Shown here piece by piece: positions 49,301-61,700 of a stretch of DNA of 64,000 bases (the first letter of the stretch is position 1; every line of letters starts with the position of its first letter). The translations under genes and the position numbers were made by a program. This DNA comes from Casuarius casuarius (taxonomy: Eukaryota > Chordata > Aves > Casuariiformes > Casuariidae), in contig PTFA01000086.1 of assembly GCA_003342895.1 (NCBI GenBank), forward strand, positions 456,939 to 520,938, given 5' to 3'. The notes under the pieces were generated by a model. That model made no database searches. It saw nothing but the letters and a program-made list of their open reading frames with translations, and was not told where the DNA came from.

Positions 49301-52300
49301 CACAAGTTGTCTGGGAGGATCCAAATCTCTTTACAAATTTGTGTACGTATTGGGATTACTGATGCATTATTGAAACACAGGCACTTCTGGCCTGGAGTAC
49401 AGAAGTAATACTAACTGTTCTGAGAAGTACTGTGCTGATGATGTTTTCTGGGAATCATGAGTCTACTCATGGGAACTGATGGGAATCGGATTGTCTACTC
49501 ATACTGACAGAATGAATGGCCACAAGAACAATTTTGTATAATCTCCTTGGGGAGAAGGAAGCTGTGGCAAAAGGATTCCCTGCGAGCCCTGGGAAAAGCA
49601 AAATGAGGTTTCTTTCTGGTGCAGCAATCCATTACAGAATTATTACCTCAATCTTTTCATGTCACTGTTACACTGGAAAGAACCGAAAGAGTGACTAGTA
49701 GGAAGAAAATGATAAATATAGGTTTGAAAGCCAAACCAGACATCTCTCAGGCTAGAATTTGGAAGAAAGAGGACAAAGAAAGGCCAAAATAGGAGAAAAC
49801 AGCTGAACAAACAGGCAGAATTACATAAGAAAATATTGATTATCTTTTCTTCTCTTGAAACATACTTTGAAAAACTAGGGAATAACCTTCAAACTCAGAA
49901 AGATGACGGAAAGAAAGGTTTTCATAACATTCTGTGCCCATCTTTGATTTCAGTAGTGTGGATCTCTTGGGAACTTATTTCACATACATATTGTACTAAC
50001 GCTCCTTGCGTGGAGGGAAAAACAACACAACACAAGCCAAAGAGGTCACTGAACTCATATAGGATGGATTTAGTCACTGATTTTGTAGAATTTGGAAAAA
50101 AAAAAATTAATCATTTACATTATGCCCAAACCCAATATTTATGGAGACTGAAACTGATAGAATAGTGCACTCCTTACTCCTAGTGGAAAACTTCTAATTT
50201 CATAAATTAAATATAGTCTGTTTAACAAGATAAGTTCTTTTTGCAGAATATATAGTCACAAATCTCATTCATACTAATTTTCCATTATTATGGGGTAACA
50301 ACAACAGATTCTAGGTCTTTTCCTGTGTTCATTCAGCATTTTGATGGAGACGATTTAAACTGAGCGAGAACTTTTACTTTGAAATGATACACTTATTTCA
50401 GTGTTTTATATGACATATTTGTAATAAATATAGTAAGCAATATACTGAGATCAGACATGTTAAAACATTGTAATACAAATATTTTATGCTAAGCTTTTGA
50501 GAAATGATTATCAATAACTGTTTTAAAGTTTTCGTAATTACAAAGTCTGAAAATGCACTTGATATTTGAGAAACACTTCTGTGCAGCCCAAACATATATT
50601 TTTATCATAATTAAAAAAATAAACATAGCATACAGTATTTTTTGCCAACTGTCTTTAGGTCAGACTCTTGCTTATAAATATACTGAGGCAAAATGGTGTT
50701 AACTATATGTAAAATTCGTCTTTGAACTCCATTCATTCCCCTATCATTACTGGCAAGACTAATAAGCCCATATCTGTACGGACTTAAGGCTAGCTGTTTA
50801 CATTCCCCAGGGTACAGATACAGAGGTTATTCAGCTATGAAAAACCTGTCATACTGTCCTTTTTTCCAACCATGCTCCTTATAAATGTGGTAAGAGAAAA
50901 CAAGAACCTTGGTAACTGTAGTATCCTGTGCTGAATTTAACCTCATTAAAGCAAAGTACAGTGGAAAATGTGAGTCACGAATAGGTGGGGAAAACAACCT
51001 AAAGATAACAGTAAGCAAAAGGCTGAAGTACTAAACTCTTTCTTTTCCATTGGTTTTCACAGGCATTTTTCACACATTCCTTGAAAAACAGCAACAAAAA
51101 AACCTCAATAACTACAAAACCAACACCCCTGGAATAATTAGAATTGAAGAACCTAACATAAAATCCAAAATTGCCATCCTCTGATTTCTTACTCTTTCAA
51201 ATATCTCCTATGCTTCAATATTACACATATTTTTATTGTACCTACATTATATATAATATATGTATTTACCTAAAAAGAGCTGCATTTTTGTTTAAAATTC
51301 TTCATAAGCAATTACTAGGCAACAGAATACTATTTTTGGTAAGGATTTTGTACAAGTGCAAAACAGAAATACTTAATTTGAAATATAATATTGGCTATCA
51401 TCTCCTTAAATTAAAAATAAACTTTTCTTAACTAATTCACTAAATTGTTTGGTCACCATTGCTCACTTTGTCCAAATGGACAAACAAAAAAGTAGAAAAG
51501 AAAACCTATTCAAAGGAAACTGCAAAAAAAACACAGGCCCAAACAACATGAATATACTAATTAACTAGTATCAATTATTCGAATAATCTAGACAGGTTAT
51601 TTCTTGTATTTATTACAAGCACTTTCAGGTATTGATTACATCAGTTGCAATATTTATCTAATTATCTGTTTAGAACACCTTACTGAAACACACAGGCTAG
51701 AGTTCAGGGATCATTTAAACTGCATACATTCTATTTAAGGCACTTTTAACACAAAGAAATTATCTTTTTTTTCTTTTCTTTCTTTTTTTTTTTTTAGATT
51801 TTTAGCATATCCTCCCACTGCTTCTCCTGACGTCTATTGTCGCAAACTAGAAAAGAAGAAAAGAGGTGCAGAGGAAAATGGGAAAAAGGAAAGACAAAAG
51901 CAAGGAGATGGGGACAGTGCTCAGGATGTTTGCAAGATTATACACGGGGCAGAGAGCAAGAGCAGGATAAGAGACTGGGAACAGCCTTATCGGGAGAAGA
52001 GTGGAAATCACTAGATGAAAGGAAGCAGACTCTTTCAGATGACAATTCCACCCAGGACCTTCCACCTTGTTTTGGACGATCCCAGTATAGAGCCCCAGGT
52101 GGAATTTGGCCTTCTGAACTTGGCTGGAAGCTGCGTACTCCCTCCATCCCTCCCTTTCCCCATACAGGTCAGCTTTGCAATCAGATGGAAAAATCAGTTT
52201 TTAAATTCCTTAACATTTGGGCATACATTGCCAGGTTTTACCTCCCTTATACTCCCTGCAGTCCCACTGATCTCAGCACATGGGACTCTGAGGTCATAGT

Positions 52301-53659
52301 CTGACTCCAAGGAAATTCAAAGCACAGAAATACATTACGGACCTGCACCATCTTTTCATTTCTTGCCACTGGAGGGAACTTTCTTGCCCTAGCTTGAAAG
52401 AGAACTTGTGTGTGATACAGACAAAATAGATTATGGAGAATTTGATCTATGTGTAAATGTCTCCAGATACTTAATCAATGGGGAAGCCGTGGAACAGGTT
52501 TGTGCAGCCTGCTGGTTGATGACCTGTTCTGATAAAACCTGACTGGACTATAGAAGTCATTCAATATCCATTCTGCAGCAGTTTCTCATAGCCAGCTAGC
52601 TACAAGAAGCACAAATTCCTGATTTTATTAGACCTTAACTTCCCACCCTCATACGGGTTACTGCTTTAGAATATAAGAACATAATCTGAAAAGAATGTTG
52701 AAGTTACACCTTTACCTTAGAAAAAATAAATCTGTATTATGCATCCAGATTGGGATGGGGAAGAGGAGAATCTGTAAGAAGTATTGGCTAGGAGTCCTAC
52801 TATACGCACAGACATGAAATCTTGGCTGCCCACTGTATGAGCTAAAATGTTGGATAGTAACAGTGCTCTAGAAAAGATTGAACCCTGGGGCTTACTGCGA
52901 GGCAATGATGGATTTAATTAGCAGGGTGTGTCTAGAGGGAACGAAGGAGATTCTTCTCAGGACATGCCCACACTTGAATCTTCGTGTGGTTTTTGTGCAT
53001 CTGTTAAATGATTTGCAAAAACTATTGTATGATCAACGCACACAGACCACACCACAATACTGTCTTGCACTTAAAATATTCTTTTTTTTCTATCATTGCT
53101 GTTCTTCAGGCAATAACAACATATGCTTTATTAGCATAGTTTTATTTCTTGTCTCGTTCAAACTCCTTGGGTGTTTTGTGCTATTTCCCACATGCTCTGT
53201 TGTGAATCAGTTCACACCTTTTCAGTTACGAATTAGCACAGGATAAAAACTAGTAGATTAGTATGCAACTGAAACAAAAATACCAGTGAAAGTGCTAATG
53301 CCACATTTTGCCTCTGATTAACAGACTACATTAAGTAGTGCATTTCCATTTATAAGACAGAAGATTTTTTCCCATCAATAAATCCATGCAATCTTAGAGG
53401 AAAGATTTAATCTTGCATAACTGGAGCTTTGTTTCAGGAAAGAAACCTGTATTAAGAGATTCAGTCTCTTAATTTAAAAGATTTAGTGTGTTTGTGTCCC
53501 ACTTAGCGGTTTTACTTGTTCTTTAGTTCACAGGAGTCCATACCAGGAAATAATTTAACCAAAATGCCAAGGGGTTTGTGTGCTGACCAGAACCAGCTCT
53601 CTTGAGCTATGTTACTAGCTGAGACTCTTAAAGACCTCAGAAGATCCCTGAACATTTAT

Positions 53660-53712
53660 GCGTTAGTTGCTACGTCTGTAAAACGGAAATACAGCACTTC
53701 ATTAAACTCACA
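53660..53712 (-). repeat. MIR-like ancient SINE fragment (reverse orientation)
   Basis: TATGCGTTAGTTGCTACGTC then TGTAAAACGGAAATACAGCA resembles the reverse complement of the MIR core (cctcatctgtaaaatggggataata type) at roughly two thirds identity by eye over ~35 bases. Confidence 0.35.
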
Positions 53713-56700
53713 TATACTGCTGCTAGCATTAGGTAATATCGACAGAGTGTGTAGCTGGTAAATGCACTACTAGTATTACGAATATAAAATCAAAGAAAGC
53801 TGGATAAGATTTCATGGATAGGAAACACTAATAGCAAGAACCTTTTTCGCATTTATTTATCTCTTGACAAAAGATGAGGAAATTCTTAGTAAATGCATTA
53901 AATTTTACTAGAGGAAAAAAAGCTGCCATCTTTATATTCTGCCAGGAGGAGGAAAACAGCTTTGAGATTTACTAGGTACAAAAATGTTTGTATATTGAGA
54001 GTGACCCCGTATCAAGCTTGTGTCCCGGGGTGGGAATTTCATTTGCAAAAGAACCACAGGGATTGTTCTACAAAGCGCATATAAGCCTGCGGACCCCCCT
54101 GCCTTTCCCAGGAACTCTTGCTGCTTCGCTTACTCTTTCTGGCTGTGAAGGCTGAAGAGAGTTCACAGAGGAGCAACAGGATCAGACCTCCCCTCTCACC
54201 TTTTGTTGCAGAAAAAGGAGGGAGTTTGATCAAGTCCTCTAAAAATACTTCAGACTGAACTAGACCACAAACAAACATACACTCACAAAAAATGTCATCT
54301 TCCTGTCTCTTGGAATCAAAATCTCTAAACCTGCTGTATACAACTAAATATACCCAAATACACTGATGATCTAATATAGATGATACTGAAACTATCATTC
54401 CCAATGACTTATGTGGTCCGATTTTAGCTTGCATTGAAAACCTATGTACAAAACTACCACCCACGCATGCACAGGCATACCCATACACATATTTCATCCA
54501 ACCTGCCACTACCAGTTCCAGGTCACGCTGATTAACACTTTTCACATAAACACACTTATTCTTATTTGAAATGTTAATGCCTGCTTAGTGCAAGGTGAAA
54601 GTCTATCCAACGATAGAATCCCCTAAGAGTGTTAATTAAACAGGACAATAATAATCCACTGGTGATTTATAGTGAGGTGGATTACTAGACTATAGTGGTT
54701 GGTCTGATAGGCATTTATTGCCTGCTCAACCATTTAAGTATAACAAAAAAAATCATTGTGGTACAAAAGGTGATGAATGTTTCTGCTAAAACAGTCCATT
54801 AAGATGATTCATTAACATTACAAAGAGGTCTGCAGCCTGTGTGCCACTTGGAGCCTGTAAAAGTCTGGGAAAGTGAGAGGCATTACCATAGGAAATGCTT
54901 TATGCTAAATGTGTGCTGATAGAATCTAAAGTCCACTTTCTGGAGATAACATCACTTTTTACATTTTGCACTACAAGGTCTAAGGATGCTTTGTACTCTT
55001 CACTTCTACAGCCAGAGAATGTATCTTACTAGCAGCGAAGCGCAGGAGGAGAGGAGTAATAAAAGTCACAATGCTCTGGCATACATTTGAGGCTCTCATA
55101 CTTCCCTTTGAACTGATGTTACTGGAATGTCGACTCGCTGGTTACGCCACTGGAGAATGACACGGCAGTCATGAGTTATGGTCACAACAGCTACAACTTT
55201 ATTAAATGCACAGCAAATAAAGCTGGTATAATGGTCTTTTCAGGTCAAATACCAGCAGATTCATGCTGCAAAGCAGCAAGGAGATATACTACCTACAAGT
55301 GATGCACGGAGTTGTAGCAGGGTTAAAATCTCAATGTAAATGCATCCAAAATACCAAAATTAATACCTCAACACTTTCCTAACGAATTGTTCCCTGAAAA
55401 CTGGAGCTAATGGAGCTTGATTCCTTAAGGATTTAGGTCACTTCTCTTACACCTCCCTATTCAAATAACCCCAGCTCTCCTGGCATCCTCTCCGGTAGTC
55501 ACGCTGCCATAATTCCAGGCCCTCTTTGTCCTTCCAGACTCCCTCACACCAAGAACATTCAGCATCTCTTGTTCTCTGAGGTCTACTCCACCAAGCCCTG
55601 ACATCTTTCCCCTAGCCATCTCTATAACTTTTGCGATTTGTCAGCTGAATAAAACATTGCATTTGCCGAGGAATACTTCAGAGCTATGTGCAAATCCGTT
55701 GGATAGTTTGTTGTTGTCAAACACAATGAGCGATCGCTGAATTTTCCCTTCTTCTCAATGGCACCATGAATAAGGATTCCTTCCTCTACCTATGTGCTAA
55801 CTCTTGCAAAACTGGTAAGGACGTAATATCTCTGAAACATCTATGTAGTCTGTGACAAATGTAGTTGGCATATTGGAAACTGGGTCAGACAAATAATACA
55901 ATTGTGTAAGTAGTTTCCCTAGGGAATCAGACTAAAAGGTATGATAGGATCTCCATTGATCAGAAGTTGGTAGAGTCTTGTCTATATATTTCATCTAAAC
56001 TGGAGCATCACCTAGTGCTTCCTAAATTACAGGAAGCGTGTCCAGCACCTGCTCAGAGCTACCTGTGTGAGCTCAAAACAAGCTAGACAGGGTATTAGGA
56101 GCAGAATGAGAAACTTGCATTAGAGCTAATAAATTCTGCTTCTCAGCAGTCAATTAGCCTATTTTATTTCTCAGTAGGCTAATTAGCACAGCTACACTAC
56201 ATCCTGGGCTGGAGATAGCTTCTATAGTTTTGCTGTCTCTGCAAGGCATTCGTTTCGACTGGTAGACACTTCATTTTTTTCAAATGTTAAAAATGCAATA
56301 TTCCAGTCCTGAACCTGTACAAGGGAATGGAAGGGAGCTGAGAGCCACACATGGTATCAAACATAGCTATCCCCAGTTTGGCTCAATATGATTTAGCTGC
56401 TCAGAGAAGTAGGCAAACCACATCTAATATCTGATGCAAAATACATTTCCATTTTGTTCTTCTGGGGAAGCAAGGCATTGACTGCATACATAATCTGTAA
56501 TAACGCTTTATTACAAGGCATGCTGAAATGGGTCAACTTCATCTACAGTAATGGGACAACTGTTTTCAAGTAGAACCATTAACCCTGTAATCAGCTTTTC
56601 AATACACAGTTGCACAAAATGAAAACTTCTTTAAAATTCACCATGCTGAGTGATGACTTAAGAGCTGAGACACGGAGAGCACGCGCTGTTGAAACGCTCT

Positions 56701-57542
56701 CCCTCCACCTCGAGGAGCACCGTTAGGCTCCCCCAGGACACTTTCAAATCTCAGTTCTTAGTCAGTAATGCCCAGGACTACACAGTGCTAGGGCAGCGTG
56801 TTTGCAGCTGGATCAGGCCATGGTGTAAATAAGACAGCAGGAAGGAATGAATACAAGATAGTGGGAGGCTGGTAGGAGCACGGGGGAATGAGAGCCAAAT
56901 GTGTGTCCAGCAGCGCTCGAAGAGACTGAGTGGGATGGGGAACAAGGACGAAAGGATGAGGTTGCAAGATTCATGGTTGTGGGGGAAAGGAGAAGAGTTA
57001 AAATTTTGACCCAATGCATTTTTATGTTGTTTTTTCCCCCTAAAAGGTGAATTTAGCACTAATATTTCAGTATTAGCTGAGAGACAGTCATCAACAGCTT
57101 TTCATCTTTTACTCTCTACCTTTCTTACAGAGTTCCCACAAATTTACACACACAGATTTGACGATCTCAGACCATTTTTCACTAGTGACCTCTGTTTAAA
57201 TTCACAGAAACACTCAAGCTAAATGCCTTGCATTTGTACAATATGGAGCTGGGTCTCAAATCAGTTAAGCTGCCTGGGAGTTTTGGGATGAAGTGCTTTT
57301 TTCACCATCAGAAAATGCGAACGGGTCAACAATAATACTTTAAAAAGTAACTTATTGATTTCCATGGATATGTTTAGAAAGATTCAGATATTCCCAGGAG
57401 AAAGTCTGTTCTGAATGAGAATGGAGTAGAAATGCAAATGTTATTTACTCTATTCTCTCCCAAAGTCAGAAAAATACCCAATTGTATGATAGCACCCTAT
57501 TCAACTGCAAAAGAAAAAGTCTCTGTCCACCCTCTCTATAGC

Positions 57543-57600
57543 TCCTTTACTTTATTTAAAAATTAACTTAAATTAAAAATTAATTTAAAAATTGATTCCT
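57543..57600. repeat. AT-rich low-complexity block (AATTAAAAATTAA type)
   Basis: Short imperfect repeats of AAAAATTAA in an otherwise ordinary intergenic stretch. Confidence 0.7.
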
Positions 57601-58581
57601 CTAGGTCAATGAGAGACTGACTGACCGAACAGTCTGGTGACTAAGTCACCTATGATGTACAGGACTCTAAGCAAGTTCTTTCTCAATACACTTCAGAGCC
57701 CAGATTTGAGTCTGACAAAAATAATGTTGAAAACATCATGTCAAATGTCTGCTCCAAATCCCATGAAGCACTATTTGGATATGGCCCAAGTAAATACCCT
57801 AGCCACTGGATGCTGGCTATTCTGGGATGTCTCATTCTTTCTCTTCATGTTTTGTTTTTTAAATCATTCTGTGACAAATCTAAAACAAATGTCAAAACTG
57901 TTGATTTTTTTTTTTTTTTAATATACTAGAATTTTTTGTTTCTGGACAACCCTAATTCTCAGTGCACCACCCTTAACTCTTCAATTCATTTTTTCCTCTT
58001 CTAACTTAGCCCAAGCTGCTAGCCTTTAGAAGCATGAGAGACATTTAGCTCTTGCATAGGAAAAGATAATTTGTGCATTTTATACCGTCCTATATGACCG
58101 ATTTTTAAGATGTGCTTCACAAGCCTTCGGGGTCTGTGAACTGCTTTTACAGGGATCTGAGGAAGGTAAATAAGACAGGTGACTTGGACATGACATAAAG
58201 AATTGCCTGCCTCCAAAATCTGTAAATTAGAAAAATATTAAGGATCACTGCTTTATACCAATATGCCTGTGTTTGTGGTTGTTAATAAGAGATTGAGAGA
58301 TTGCAATAAGTTTTTATATGCACTGGAATAAATAACAACTAACATTTTAAAAATCTGATAGAATCACAAGATCTCATGAAAGAATTTCTGTAATTCTGTC
58401 TCATCATATGATATCCCTGTTTAAGACTACTCTGGCTCAAGAGATTCATCTACAACCAGATTCATTGCTTTCAAGAGAAAGCAGTTCCGCATCAGTCAAA
58501 GCTAATACAAACTGTACAAACTGCACGTTGTTCTGTCTTCTTCATCATTATCCTAACATTGTCACAGGAAAACTAGGAGGA

Positions 58582-58625
58582 GGGGGGGGGAAAAGAAAAA
58601 AAAAAAAAAAAAAAAAAAGAAAAGG
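58582..58625. repeat. Nine-G run followed by ~23-A run
   Basis: AGGGGGGGGG, then an A-rich stretch including 23 consecutive A, then AAAGGGGG. Lies 80 bases before the adapter-like sequence and may share its artefactual origin. Confidence 0.8.
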
Positions 58626-58701
58626 GGGTGCTTAACAGTGATTAAACAGAGGTCTTGCTCAATGCAAGCTTATTCTTTAACAACTTTAACAACATTCAAC
58701 T

Positions 58702-58742
58702 TCATAAGAACACACGTCTGAACTCCAGTCACGCTACCATCT

Positions 58743-58776
<34 letters not shown>
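58702..58776. other. Illumina TruSeq-type adapter sequence plus index-like segment and poly(A): probable assembly contamination
   Basis: 58711-58732 is an exact 22-base match, as I recall it, to the TruSeq read-2-side index adapter (core CACGTCTGAACTCCAGTCAC). The nine bases before it partly match the preceding adapter bases. After it come six bases, GCTACC (58733-58738), in the index position, then ATCTC (58739-58743), the first bases after the index in the adapter, then 33 A's (58744-58776). The order adapter-index-ATCTC-polyA is what short-insert read-through gives. This is not a genomic feature. Confidence 0.93.
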
Positions 58777-58783
<7 letters not shown>

Positions 58784-61700
58784 TCCTCTTTGACACTGTT
58801 GGATATAAGATGCTCTCCATGCTCAACAGTTATGACATCTTTCATATGGCCCCTGAACATGAGAACAACAGTTACTAATCAAATCATTAAATAAAACATG
58901 TTTTCATGACACCAAGCACAGTTAGAACTCCATCTGTCCATTAGTTCTCATAAATTAATTCCCACAAGCTTCTATAAATGGATTCAGAAAACAAGGTGGT
59001 TTTTTCAGCTTACCTATCTGGAATTCTCAACCAGAAAGTCTCTGAGCTAAAGACAATAAGTTTTAGGCAGATGCAGTTAACCATTTTTTCAGAAGTTTTC
59101 AGTAAAAACAATCCACAAATGCAGATTTCTGAGGAAAGATGAGACAAAAATTAATATTGTACAATCATGCTATTACATGACATAGTTAGCATATTTAACC
59201 CTGAAACCTAGATCTACCACCTCTATACAATGCTGACACGCGTACAAGAAAAACGAGATCGCATTAGTGGAATACATGAGCACCTCCTGATGGAACAATG
59301 CTACACCACAGGGCAAAACAGCTGTTTTCATGAAAAGCCAGGTTGAGCCACAGGTGTTCTTCCTCAGAATTATGCTTTAACATAAGCATATTCTCTACCT
59401 CTAGTGCAACAACACAGCTTGCAGGAGAGAGATTAATTAGGCTCTGCAATTTATTAGCTCCCTTGATGTCCAGCTGCTCTTCCATACATACCAAATATAG
59501 TAAACGCTCAGCTTCTCGCTCTTGCCTCAAGGCCTAGAACAATTCTGCACAACTTGCAAATCCTCTCAGTTCATTTCTCATCCCTGTTCCTCTCATTAGC
59601 CTTGCTAACAATTAAAGATTTCTTTGCCGCTTCTCTCTCAGTATCCTGTCACAGGGCACTAGCCCTTCATTCTCCTCTTACCCAAATCCTCAAAGACTCT
59701 TCCTTTTTCCAAGGCACACTCTGAAACCTGCCACTCCACCCTTCTTTAAGGGAAGCGAGTGGCCCCCATAACTAATCAACAAAAGCTGGGAACAGCTGAG
59801 CTCTTCCCATGGATGGGAGAGTGCTGTCAGCCCTGGGTAACACCACACAGGCTTCAAGGTGTTCGGAAGCTTGTGGGAGGAACTTATCTCCACGATTTAG
59901 CTTTTACGCAGAATATATACTTTCTGCCTTAATGGATCTTCTTTTTTCTTTTCCTTCTGTGATCTCTTCCTACCTATTTCCAAATGATGCATATAGCCCA
60001 TGCTTTATATAAGTTAGAAATATCTTTACTAAATCAGATGGTAGAGCACAACTCCAGCTTCTTTCAGAAGAAACTGGCAGTTCTACTTGCAAATGCAATC
60101 AGTGTAATTCCCAAATCATCCAAATTATGGGCTTTTGCTGTCTGATCTATCATTGCTTCCGAATTACATACAATGAAGATGCTCTCTAAATGGGTTTTTG
60201 TTTTAATAGAAGATCTTCTGCTCTACTGTTCAGATGTATTCAGGACACAGAAATAGGGACAGAACTAATCAGGAAGTGATTCATAATCTCCAAAGCCCTC
60301 AAGTGCATGAAGACACACTGTTTATGGTACAGTTATCTATATGAAACACCCTACAGAAAAGGAGTTCGGTCTGTAGTCGTTTCAGGTTGTCACTGTAACT
60401 TCAATTTCCCTAGAAGCTAAACAACAAAAACCTGGGAACTCTGCTACAGAGTTTTCCCCTGATCATGATATGCACATGCTATTGCCGAAGAATATTTTTT
60501 ATGCCCAAAAGAAATGCAAAGGATCTTCCTGGAATGTAAAAATCTTTCCTTCTTTAGACTTTATGCTCCTATTTGCATTTGAGCTTAACAGGTAACTTAT
60601 CTCCCCCCAAAATATTGAAGATTTATATGGAATTCATAAGAATCCATTTTATAGCCCCTTGATTTAAGTAAACAAACAAATAGTTTCCTCTGCTCTTTTC
60701 TTGACAACCCAAATATTTAGAACTCTTTATACGATGCTAATTGTGGAACTTCATGCTTCTAAATTATTAGTTTTGGGTGCCTTGAACAACAAAAACAACA
60801 GATTCTCTCTTGTGGTCAGACCACCAAAGCGGAGTGAAGTGCAGTAACTCCCTGAGAGTTTCTGCCCCATGTTCTGCTCCGCTTGTCCTTTTGAAAGGGG
60901 ACTCAATGAAGAGCCTTGTTGAGACCTCCGCTGGTGCCACTGTTTATAGAGGGGGTCATTAGGAACAGTTTAGTCAGAACAAAAGGGGTTTTGTTTCTAT
61001 TGTCCTGCTTGCAGTTTCACAATGTCTTAACTGAAAAATTATCTTAATAGTCTAACAGTATATATTTGCCTATGGGGCTCAGACAACTGTAAAAAAGACT
61101 TTGGATGATTGCTGAAAAGACGTGATTTGCAAAGCAAATATAGTGCGTGCTAAGCCCTATTCAGTAAGCAAAAAGGTTTCCTACTAAAAACTTAGCAGTC
61201 CCGGTTTCATAAGAGTAAACTATTGCAGCATTGCACTTGTAAATAAAATAGCCTCCACAAAAAGACTACGACATATAATAAATAACCCTAGCAGCAATAC
61301 CAACCCCTATATATGATAACTGGAAAGACCTGGGCTAGTTCCCCAGCTGGTGTAAATACGCATACCTCTGTATACTCAAATGGTACTATGCCAATTTGCA
61401 CCAGCAGAGGAAACAGTCCCTTCATATTATTTTAAAATCTTCCAGTGTTAAACTTGTGCTTAACGATTTTCTGCTGCTAAAGCTCTGGGAGATTGCTTCA
61501 TGCAGCCACTTGTAATGTGGCAAATCTCCTCCCTCCGTCAGATAGGGAGCTGGAACGTCCCTCAAACCATGGAGAACTGGGGCCAAAGCATACTCATGTG
61601 AGCAACTCCGGAAGGGACGTTTGTGGCCGGGGCTGTAGAAAATCAAACGAACCTTCAACTTCCATCTTCCTTCTGACCAGTTCAGAAACATTGCTATAAA

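Larger units (their letters stand above)
41600..54600. other. Intergenic, no gene recognised
   Basis: AT-rich sequence upstream of SPO11. No exon could be supported on either strand; open frames are short and compositionally non-coding. A TA-rich microsatellite-like patch lies at 43795-43850, and the 46319-46343 hairpin and a MIR-like fragment at 53660-53712 are listed separately. By synteny this is the space between SPO11 and BMP7. Confidence 0.65.

Noticed and set aside
52490..52560. Possible CR1 LINE 3' fragment (GGAACAGGTTTGTGCAGCCT)
   Set aside because: Only a short resemblance, with no CR1 terminal repeat or longer alignment visible.
54039..54545. 168-codon minus-strand open frame
   Set aside because: No recognisable family; low-complexity Ser/Lys segments and no promoter or splice context. 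Likely chance.
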